In this document: in pieces, positions 1 through 8,399 of the stretch
Layout of the letters: each line of letters opens with the position of its first letter
Numbering within the stretch: the first letter of the stretch is position 1
Source of the DNA: Rhizobium sp. AQ_MP
GTDB taxonomy: Bacteria > Pseudomonadota > Alphaproteobacteria > Rhizobiales > Rhizobiaceae
Length of the DNA: 64,000 nucleotides
Reading direction: 5' to 3'
Assembly (NCBI RefSeq): GCF_014237835.1
Contig: NZ_JACJVI010000005.1
Coordinates: 1-64,000 of the forward strand
Program-made: the position numbers and the translations under genes
The notes under the pieces: model-generated
The model's database searches: none
Seen by the model: only the letters and a program-made list of their open reading frames with translations
What the model was told of the DNA's origin: nothing

Positions 1-52
1 CGGCCGAAGCGGCTGCGATGGTGGTCAGGAGTGCTGCTGCGATGGTCTTCAT
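1..52 (-). CDS. N-terminus of a secreted or periplasmic protein (cut by window edge)
   Basis: Only the first 17 codons are in the window. They read MKTIAAALLTTIAAASA, a short basic start followed by an Ala/Leu/Thr hydrophobic run, as in a Sec signal peptide. The gene continues leftwards out of the window, so the mature product cannot be identified. Two inverted repeats of the form CGAAC-N6-GTTCG lie just upstream and suggest a dedicated repressor. Its head-to-head position with the TetR gene to its right makes a regulated envelope or efflux gene possible, but that is inference from position only. Confidence 0.5.
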   Translation of the reverse strand, partial: MKTIAAALLTTIAAASA

Positions 53-78
53 TGTCTTGAACCTGTGAACCTTGCTTG

Positions 79-98
79 ATCGAACTGTGCGGTTCGAT
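79..98. promoter_or_regulatory. Inverted repeat, candidate operator 1
   Basis: Perfect 7-bp arms ATCGAAC and GTTCGAT flank a 6-nt spacer, 27 bp upstream of the leftmost minus-strand start codon. The symmetry and size fit a dimeric HTH repressor such as a TetR protein. A related repeat lies 71 bp further upstream. Confidence 0.45.
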
Positions 99-151
99 GA
101 GTATGATTTGGCGTATGGCGGTGGAGAATTCAATACCCCATTGCGCACAAT

Positions 152-167
152 CGAACTGATTGGTTCG
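152..167. promoter_or_regulatory. Inverted repeat, candidate operator 2
   Basis: Arms CGAAC and GTTCG flank a 6-nt spacer. This is the same core and spacing as the repeat at 79-98, centred 71 bp away, so the two look like a pair of sites for one regulator. Confidence 0.4.
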
Positions 168-518
168 GTCAAGGTACCCGGTATCCGAAAGGATACTTGA
201 CGTTGGGGTTGAGGAAAAACAGAGGGTTAGGGGCCAAGCGGGCCGTCATTTAACTATTACATACAACGATTATTTTTTAATGCTTTCACCCTTTTGTGAC
301 AGCGGGTGAGGGGATCGGGAGATGGGGCAGAGGCTTGCGGAGGCGTCTGAGGCGCGGTCAGCCTCCCCATCGCCGACAGGCCGTGAGCGCTTTGAACCCG
401 CCCGTGGTCGGACGAAAACGACGACGGCAATTCGGAACATGCCGCCTGCTTGGCTTTTCATTTTCTCGAGAATCGGGCTTGACCTCCAGCCGACGCCCGG
501 ACATAAGAATGGCGAACC

Positions 519-532
519 GTACCGTACGGTAC
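519..532. promoter_or_regulatory. Perfect 14-bp palindrome, candidate TetR autoregulatory operator
   Basis: GTACCGTACGGTAC is fully self-complementary and ends two bases before the GGAGG ribosome binding site (535-539) of the TetR gene. A palindrome here would let the encoded repressor block its own expression. This is a positional argument; no binding data are implied. Confidence 0.5.
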
Positions 533-544
533 CCGGAGGCGCGC

Positions 545-2274
<1,730 letters not shown>

Positions 2275-2346
2275 TCTGGTGCGTCATCCATGCACCCTGC
2301 GACTCATGATCTGCAGCGGTGCTGGACGTGCCGAGGAAAAGGTCGA

Positions 2347-2380
2347 ATGGCCGGGAAGATATCGCTTCCCGGCCATTTTT
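2347..2380 (+). terminator. Rho-independent terminator after ilvC
   Basis: A perfect 12-bp stem (ATGGCCGGGAAG paired with CTTCCCGGCCAT) with a 6-nt loop is followed by a run of T. It lies 72 bp past the ilvC stop and just before the 3' end of the convergent GGDEF gene. Confidence 0.9.
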
Positions 2381-2414
2381 CATTGTCCCGGAGCGTGTCC
2401 ATGGAGGTCGGAGG

Positions 2415-3608
2415 TCAGGCAGAGCCCGCCAGACGATGTGCCTGATCGCTGTCGCAGACCCTGTCCCGCCCGGCCGCCTTGGCTTGGTACAGGCGTCGAT
2501 CCGCCCGGGCCACCAGGGTGTGTTCGTCATCTGCCACCTCGGCAAGGGCGACGCCGATGCTGACGGTCAGTCGAGCCGAATTCCCATCGTCGAGTGTGAG
2601 CAGAAGGTTGCCAACGCTAAGACGCAAGTCTTCAGCAATGCTCAAGGCGGAATGCGCATGATCACCGTGCAGCAGGACGGCGAATTCTTCACCGCCGTAA
2701 CGTGCCGCGATACCGTCGCATTTGCGGATCCGGACGAGAAGAAGGTCGGCGAATACGCGAAGAGCCTGGTCGCCCGCCTGGTGGCCGTGGGTGTCGTTGA
2801 AGCGCTTGAAGTGATCGACATCGATCAGGAGCAGTGCCAGAGCGTTGCCGCCGTTGCGCGTCAGGAGAAGATGGCGGCGCAGTTCTTCGTCGAAGCTGCC
2901 GCGGTTGTCGAGGCCGGTCAGCGCATCAGTGCGTGCATGGCGGCGAAGCTGCTCATTCGCATGCATCAGCTTGTCATTGCTGTCCGCCAGGGCCCTGACG
3001 AGGATCTGGGTCTTCCTTTCGGCAGCCAGGCGTTTTTCGTCCATGGCGATCAGGCGGACCATGTAGCTTGCCAGGAAACCGACATAGGCGAGACAGATCG
3101 GCACCATGATCCAGTTTCCCTCCCGGATGGCCGCGATGTTGACGAAGAGGGTAATGGTGAGAATGACCACCAGCGTCGAGCGGGGGGCGAGATAGGCGCG
3201 GGCCGCACTGGATTGCAGAATTCCGCAACCAATCGCGAGAACCACGACCTGGGTGTCCGCACTGCCACCGCTGTAGAGAATGGCGAGTGCGATGCCCCAG
3301 GCGAGCCCTGAGAGCATCGAAACGACCGTGAACAGCCTCAGCCAGGGGCGAATCTGATCTGACGAATCCCGTTTGCGAAATCGGGCGTCCGCCATGCCGC
3401 GCATCGTGACCTGCGCCGCCAGGATCGCGGCCACCGCAGCCACCTCGAACGTGCGTCCCTCGAGCAGCGGGAAGATCGCAGCACACAGTATCGCGATTGC
3501 CGCCACGATATGGGGAAGGATGTGGAACAGGACGGACAGATGCTCCCATGGCGGGTTCGTCTCGTCGTCGATCCCAATCATGGGTAAGGTCAGTTTGTGC
3601 ATTTGCAA
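2415..3608 (-). CDS. Membrane-bound diguanylate cyclase (GGDEF)
   Basis: The N-terminal half has about six predicted membrane helices (residues ~25-190). A short linker leads to a C-terminal GGDEF domain with DALTGLDNR, the substrate-site aspartate in LLIDVDHFKRFND, and the active motif RYGGEEF. It should make cyclic di-GMP from GTP. No EAL or HD-GYP domain is present. The RxxD inhibitory site is shifted: RKCD sits one residue further from GGEEF than usual, so product inhibition may be absent. The TTG at 3608 is about 8 nt from AAGGA; an ATG at 3602 is the alternative. The signal sensed by the membrane part is unknown. It converges with ilvC. Confidence 0.9.
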   Translation of the reverse strand: MQMHKLTLPMIGIDDETNPPWEHLSVLFHILPHIVAAIAILCAAIFPLLEGRTFEVAAVAAILAAQVTMRGMADARFRKRDSSDQIRPWLRLFTVVSMLSGLAWGIALAILYSGGSADTQVVVLAIGCGILQSSAARAYLAPRSTLVVILTITLFVNIAAIREGNWIMVPICLAYVGFLASYMVRLIAMDEKRLAAERKTQILVRALADSNDKLMHANEQLRRHARTDALTGLDNRGSFDEELRRHLLLTRNGGNALALLLIDVDHFKRFNDTHGHQAGDQALRVFADLLLVRIRKCDGIAARYGGEEFAVLLHGDHAHSALSIAEDLRLSVGNLLLTLDDGNSARLTVSIGVALAEVADDEHTLVARADRRLYQAKAAGRDRVCDSDQAHRLAGSA

Positions 3609-3720
3609 AGGACGGTTCCTTCTGACGTGCCGGCAAGTATAGACACAAGTCCTTCAAATTTTAGTGGTCGCTCAAAAAGAGACTTTAAATGGTTTCCTTC
3701 CGGTGAATGCGGGCGTCCAT

Positions 3721-3745
3721 GATAGGTCAGCATTGTTGACCTATC
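3721..3745. promoter_or_regulatory. 9-bp inverted repeat upstream of the aminotransferase
   Basis: GATAGGTCA and TGACCTATC form perfect 9-bp arms around a 7-nt spacer, 51 bp before the aminotransferase start. The right arm overlaps a TTGACC that could serve as a -35 element. The repeat also contains a T-N11-A core, as LysR-type sites do. The regulator is not identified. Confidence 0.5.
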
Positions 3746-3795
3746 GTGTTTTTCATGTTCTGCTGTTCAAAGAAGACCACCTACGAGGAAACACC

Positions 3796-5019
3796 ATGCT
3801 GAACTGGGACCACGTTTTCGCCACGCGCTCGTCACGCATGCGCGCCTCCGAGATCCGCGAATTGTTGAAATTGCTCGACAAGCCGGACATCATCTCGTTT
3901 GCTGGCGGCATTCCCGACCCAGCGCTTTTTCCCGAACGGGAGTTTGCCGAGGCATATGCGGACCTCTTTGCCGGTGGAAAGGCTGGCGGCGCTCTGCAGT
4001 ATTCCGTCTCGGAAGGGTATCTGCCGCTGCGCTCATGGCTGAAGGATGAAATGGGGCGGCTGGGGATCGCCTGCGAACTCGACAACATCTTCATTACCTC
4101 GGGCTCGCAACAGGCGCTCGACTATCTCGGCAAACTGCTCCTGTCCCCCGGCGACACGGCCCTCGTCACCTGGCCGACCTATCTTGGTGCATTGCAGGCC
4201 TTCAACGCTTACGAACCGCTCTATGACCAGCTGTCGATCGGCAATCGAACACCTGAGAGCTACAGGGCGGTCGCTGACGGGCAGGGGAGTGCCGTAAAGT
4301 TTGCCTATCTCTCGACCGATTTTGCCAACCCGACGGGCCAGACGGTCAGTCTCGAGGAGCGACGTCGGATCCTGGCTCTGGCTGATGCGCTCGACATCCC
4401 TGTGCTGGAAGACGCGGCTTATCAGCATCTGCGTTACGATGGCGAGGCCATTCCACCGATTCTTGCGCTGGACATTGCCCGCAGTGGCGGCATCGATTCC
4501 TGCCGCACGATCTATTGCGGAAGCTTTTCCAAGACCCTCGCGCCGGGTCTGCGTGTGGGCTATGTCGTGGCGGCCAAGCCCGTCATCCAAAAACTTGTGC
4601 TGATGAAACAGGCCGCAGACCTGCATTCCTCGACCATCAACCAGATGGTCGTTGCCGAGGTGGCCGCAAAGCATTTCGCAGCCCAGATCGGAAAGATCCG
4701 GTCAGCCTATGCCGCCCGTCGCGATGCGATGCTGGCGGCGCTCCAGAACCATATGCCCGAGGGAACCGAGTGGACGCGCCCGGAGGGCGGCATGTTCATC
4801 TGGGTCACGTTGCCCCGGGGCATGGACGGCGCTCATCTGCTTGCCCGGTCCGTCGAGACGGAAAAGGTGGCTTTTGTACCGGGGCAGGCGTTCTTCGCCG
4901 ATCGCTCCGGTGCCAATACCATCAGGTTGTCCTATTCCTGCGCCAACGAGGCTATGATCGAGGAAGGCATTCGGCGTTTGGGCCGCTTGGTGGGACAGGC
5001 GCTCGCGCAGGCTGCCTGA
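3796..5019 (+). CDS. PLP-dependent class I/II aminotransferase (2-aminoadipate aminotransferase-like)
   Basis: The 407-residue protein is a fold-type I aminotransferase of the LysN/2-aminoadipate group, judged from its N-terminal pattern (MRASEIRELLK, then ISFAGGIPDP). The ring-stacking and Asn region FANPTGQT and the PLP lysine in SFSKTLAPGLRVGY are present, as is the substrate arginine region near IRLSYS at the C-terminus. It lacks the GntR DNA-binding domain of MocR regulators. The ATG at 3796 follows GAGGAA; earlier in-frame codons have no ribosome binding site. An operator-like inverted repeat lies upstream. The amino donor and acceptor cannot be told from sequence; aromatic, branched-chain or aminoadipate substrates are all possible. 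Confidence 0.85.
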   Translation: MLNWDHVFATRSSRMRASEIRELLKLLDKPDIISFAGGIPDPALFPEREFAEAYADLFAGGKAGGALQYSVSEGYLPLRSWLKDEMGRLGIACELDNIFITSGSQQALDYLGKLLLSPGDTALVTWPTYLGALQAFNAYEPLYDQLSIGNRTPESYRAVADGQGSAVKFAYLSTDFANPTGQTVSLEERRRILALADALDIPVLEDAAYQHLRYDGEAIPPILALDIARSGGIDSCRTIYCGSFSKTLAPGLRVGYVVAAKPVIQKLVLMKQAADLHSSTINQMVVAEVAAKHFAAQIGKIRSAYAARRDAMLAALQNHMPEGTEWTRPEGGMFIWVTLPRGMDGAHLLARSVETEKVAFVPGQAFFADRSGANTIRLSYSCANEAMIEEGIRRLGRLVGQALAQAA

Positions 5020-5117
5020 CAGCCTAGGCACGCCGGCCTCGGGTTGCGGATGCGCCACGGGCGTGGTTGAGTGCAGTCCGTCCACCGCTTCTGCAACCGA
5101 CCCTCTGTCAGATGTTC

Positions 5118-6227
5118 ATGTCTCTTCGCATCGCGACCTTCAACATCGAAAACCTGATCACCCGCTTCGATTTCACCGGCTATCGCAACCAGCTGAAGTC
5201 TGACCGCGTGCTAAAGCTGTTCGATATCAAGTCGGAAGCCGACTATCAGCGGCTCGAGGCCGCGCGGATCGTGTCCTCTGCCGACGACACCCGGCAGCTT
5301 TCCGCATTGGCGATTGCCGACACCAATGCCGACATCCTGTGCCTGCAGGAGGTCGACAACATGGAGGCGCTCAAGGCCTTCGAATATGGGTATCTCTTCC
5401 GGATGATCGGGTCAGGGTATCGGCAAAAATATCTGGTCGAAGGCAATGACAGTCGCGGCATCGACGTGGCCGTCCTTATGCGGGAGGAGACCCGGGACGG
5501 CCAGCCGATCGAAGTGCGTGATGTCACCAGCCACGCCGCACTCACCTATCACGATCTCGGTCTTTATCATCCGGGCCTCGGGGAGCGGATCCAGCCAGAT
5601 GACCGCATTTTCAAGCGCGACTGCCTGGAACTCGATTTGCGTGTCGGCGGCCGGCCGCTGACAGTCTATGTGGTCCACTTCAAGTCGATGACCAACGGTC
5701 GCGACGGTATGGACGGGCGCACCTCCACCATGCCGATCCGTGAGGCCGAGGCGAAGGCCGTACGTCACATCATCGAAAATCGTTTCGGGCGCGAGCATGC
5801 ATCACGGCGTAACTTCGTGATCTGCGGCGATATGAACGATTATCAGGAGCGCATCGACGTGATCGGGGACCGGCGTTCAGGCTATGATTATGTCCACCGG
5901 CCGGATCTGCCGAGTGCGCTCGATGTGTTCTCGCATGACGGTTTTGCAGAAAACCCCATGCTGAGACGGGACGCAATTGATCGCTGGACGCTCTATCATG
6001 CGCGTGGGCCCGAAGAGCAGCACCTGTGCCAACTGGACTATATCTGGCTTTCTAAGGGGCTCGCACAGGCCAATGCGCAGGCCTTGCCCGAGGTCATCCG
6101 CAACGGCCAGCCATTCCGCACGCCGTTTCCACCGGGGCAGGAGGTCGAGCGCTATCCGCGTATCGGATGGGACCGGCCCAAGGCGTCCGACCACTGCCCA
6201 ATTGCCATTACGCTGCATCTTCCATGA
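5118..6227 (+). CDS. Endonuclease/exonuclease/phosphatase family protein
   Basis: The 369-residue protein has the hallmarks of the metal-dependent EEP fold: ATFNIENL near the N-terminus, LCLQEVDN with the metal-binding glutamate, GDMNDY with the catalytic Asp/Asn, and KASDHCPI near the C-terminus. No signal peptide is visible, so a cytosolic phosphodiesterase, either nuclease or acting on a small substrate, is likely. The start could be ATG 5112 or 5118; neither has a strong ribosome binding site. The stop overlaps the start of the next gene by 4 bp, so the Nudix gene is translationally coupled. The substrate is unknown. Confidence 0.8.
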   Translation: MSLRIATFNIENLITRFDFTGYRNQLKSDRVLKLFDIKSEADYQRLEAARIVSSADDTRQLSALAIADTNADILCLQEVDNMEALKAFEYGYLFRMIGSGYRQKYLVEGNDSRGIDVAVLMREETRDGQPIEVRDVTSHAALTYHDLGLYHPGLGERIQPDDRIFKRDCLELDLRVGGRPLTVYVVHFKSMTNGRDGMDGRTSTMPIREAEAKAVRHIIENRFGREHASRRNFVICGDMNDYQERIDVIGDRRSGYDYVHRPDLPSALDVFSHDGFAENPMLRRDAIDRWTLYHARGPEEQHLCQLDYIWLSKGLAQANAQALPEVIRNGQPFRTPFPPGQEVERYPRIGWDRPKASDHCPIAITLHLP

Positions 6228-6961
6228 GCCATTTTTCTCCTGATGACGTTGGACTGCCAGCCGATGGCAGCCTGCACCCGGTTCATTCGCTGGCGCTCAG
6301 GATTTCGCCTGGTCCCCATCCTCTGGATACCACTCAGGTTGCGGCGATCTCAGAGAACTGGGAGCGCGAGGTGAGTGCAAACCCGGCACTGTTCAACGGA
6401 AATCTGATCCTGCAGCGGGAGATCCGTTACAGCGACGGCCATCTCGAAGCGCGCGGCCATGTCTCGAATTTTGCCACTTTCCTTTGGTGGCGGCGGCAGC
6501 CGGAGTTCGCAGGGGCCTGCCACCTGTTCGGCTATCCGGTCATCGTGTCCTCCGACGGCGCGCTGATTGCCGTCGAGATGGCGCCCCATACCGCCAATCC
6601 CGGACAGGTCTACTTTGCGGCCGGATCGCTGGATATGTCCGATATCGTCGATGGTGTTTGCGATATCGAAGGCAATATGCGGCGAGAGGTGATGGAAGAG
6701 ACAGGCCTCGATCTCGATCAGGCTGTCGCCGATCCGGTGCTTTACGCCAGCTATCGTTCGCGGCGCCTGACACTGGTGCGGCTTTTTACGTTCGAACAGA
6801 CCGCAGAGGAACTGGTGCAGCGGATCGATGCCTTTGCCCGTGATTGCGCCGAACCGGAGATCACCCGGGCGGTGGCGATCCGCGGTGGTGATCCGGCCGC
6901 GCATCGCTACGGCGTCGCGATGTTGCCGATTCTCGCCTGGTACTACGGCCACAGGCAGTGA
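6224..6961 (+). CDS. Nudix-domain hydrolase with an incomplete Nudix box
   Basis: The 245-residue protein contains REVMEETGL, the second half of the Nudix box GX5EX7REUXEEXGU, including the metal-binding glutamates. The first half is not canonical: the residue expected to be the upstream Glu is Cys (VCDIEGNMRREV), and an acidic loop replaces the usual Gly-X5. The family hydrolyses nucleoside diphosphates linked to other groups; this member's substrate is unknown. The N-terminal 110 residues form an extra domain. Its ATG overlaps the stop of the EEP gene (ATGA), which suggests coordinated expression with that phosphodiesterase. Confidence 0.75.
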   Translation: MSHFSPDDVGLPADGSLHPVHSLALRISPGPHPLDTTQVAAISENWEREVSANPALFNGNLILQREIRYSDGHLEARGHVSNFATFLWWRRQPEFAGACHLFGYPVIVSSDGALIAVEMAPHTANPGQVYFAAGSLDMSDIVDGVCDIEGNMRREVMEETGLDLDQAVADPVLYASYRSRRLTLVRLFTFEQTAEELVQRIDAFARDCAEPEITRAVAIRGGDPAAHRYGVAMLPILAWYYGHRQ

Positions 6962-7037
6962 TCAGCGCTCGGCTTGCCTTGCCGTTTCGCGTCGGGCAGT
7001 GTGTGCCGCGAGCGTGACCTTCAACGGAGACAGGCCC

Positions 7038-7955
7038 GTGGCGAGACAATATGCCATTTACGACGTGTTCACCGACCGGAAGCTGGCGGGCAATCCGCTG
7101 GCAGTGATCTTCGATGGCGCTGGTCTTTCTGACGACATGATGCAGACAATCGCCAGCGAAATGAACCTGTCGGAGACCGTGTTTGTACGGCCGGCCGACC
7201 ATGCGTCTCATACTGCTCGGATCCGCATCTTCACGCCGGGACGGGAGCTGCCCTTTGCGGGACATCCAACGGTCGGGACGGCGATTGCGCTGGCAGAGCG
7301 CACCTATAACGGCGCCACTGCCAATATGGATCTCGTCTCCGTCCTGGAGGAAACAATCGGGCCGGTTCGATGCGCCGTCAGGGTGAGGCCGGACGAGGCA
7401 AGTTTCGCCGAGTTCGATTTGCCCCGTCTGTCGAGCCGTCACGATCATCAGCTGGATCGGCAGGGGCTTGCCGATGCCCTTTCGGTCAAAGCCACCGCCA
7501 TCGGCTTCGAAAACCACCAGCCGATGGTCTGGAGTGCCGGCGTGCCGTTTCTCCTGGTTCCCCTGCATGATGTCGCGACGGTCGAGAGTGTCGATTTCGA
7601 TACGCAGTTGTGGGAGCGCGTGGCGCCGATGAGCGAGGGACGATTGACATCGGCCTATGTCTACTGTCGCGGAGGCGTTCATCATGCCGCGAAATTCCAT
7701 GCCCGCATGTTTTCGCCCGACATGGGCATAATAGAGGATCCGGCGACGGGGTCCGCGGTGGCAGCGCTTTCGGGGGCTATCCACCACTTCGACGGCCTGC
7801 CGGACGGGCACCACCCGATGATGATCGAGCAAGGTGTGGAGATGGGGCGGCCGTCCTACATCCATCTTCATATCGACGTCAAAGATGGCGCTGTCTCGCG
7901 GGCGAGGATCGGCGGTCAGGCCGTTCGCCTTGCTTCTGGAACGCTGGACATCTGA
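7038..7955 (+). CDS. PhzF family isomerase-like protein
   Basis: The 305-residue protein matches the PhzF/diaminopimelate-epimerase fold. NLSETVFV near residue 45 carries the catalytic Glu, RIFTPGRELPFAGHPT follows, and DPATGSA lies near the C-terminus. In phenazine producers PhzF isomerises trans-2,3-dihydro-3-hydroxyanthranilate, but most homologues outside those clusters have no assigned substrate, and no other phz gene is visible here. The GTG at 7038 is used because an ACGGAGAC ribosome binding site is 6-7 nt upstream; no suitable ATG is in frame. An AT-rich stretch and a tRNA gene follow. Confidence 0.85.
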   Translation: MARQYAIYDVFTDRKLAGNPLAVIFDGAGLSDDMMQTIASEMNLSETVFVRPADHASHTARIRIFTPGRELPFAGHPTVGTAIALAERTYNGATANMDLVSVLEETIGPVRCAVRVRPDEASFAEFDLPRLSSRHDHQLDRQGLADALSVKATAIGFENHQPMVWSAGVPFLLVPLHDVATVESVDFDTQLWERVAPMSEGRLTSAYVYCRGGVHHAAKFHARMFSPDMGIIEDPATGSAVAALSGAIHHFDGLPDGHHPMMIEQGVEMGRPSYIHLHIDVKDGAVSRARIGGQAVRLASGTLDI

Positions 7956-8023
7956 AAAGATTGCATTTTTTTTGGTTTTTGAAATTTTTTTGACCAAAGA
8001 GCCAAGATTTTTGGTGGCGGCGC

Positions 8024-8052
8024 TGGACAAGGTCCCCGATCCTGTTTATACG
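8024..8052 (+). promoter_or_regulatory. Candidate sigma-70 promoter for tRNA-Lys
   Basis: TGGACA (8024-8029) and TATACG (8047-8052) are separated by 17 bp and lie about 50 bp before the tRNA 5' end. They resemble housekeeping -35 and -10 elements. Confidence 0.5.
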
Positions 8053-8103
8053 CCCGGTCACGCCACCGGAAACGGGGCGGACAGCACTGAAACCGGTGCA
8101 GGC

Positions 8104-8179
<76 letters not shown>

Positions 8180-8399
8180 AATTCTTCCGATAAATCAAGT
8201 CGTTGTGCTGTTCCCTTAGTCAGAACTCTGAGCATGGCAGGTTGTCGGATTGCGCTGGCGGTGAGCCTATTGTCGGGCTCTATCTCTCCCGTGACTTCGA
8301 GCTCCCCGCAAGCCGGTATGGACACGCCCTCGCGACAAGACACGTGCCCCGCCATGCGCACCCGAGTGCGCCAAGCCGTGACGCACAGTGATGCTTTCA

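Larger units (their letters stand above)
53..544. other. Divergent intergenic region before the TetR gene
   Basis: About 490 bp separate the leftmost minus-strand gene from the TetR start. The left part holds the two CGAAC-N6-GTTCG repeats and the right end holds a 14-bp palindrome next to the TetR ribosome binding site. Open frames between about 270 and 540 show no recognisable domain, no convincing ribosome binding site and no family resemblance, so no gene is called. Confidence 0.5.

Noticed and set aside
7956..8023. T-rich tract after the PhzF gene as terminator
   Set aside because: Runs of T are present, but no stable stem precedes them.
8180..8399. Small plus-strand gene between tRNA-Lys and exoP
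   Set aside because: The open frame at 8203-8391 has no ribosome binding site, no domain and low-quality composition.
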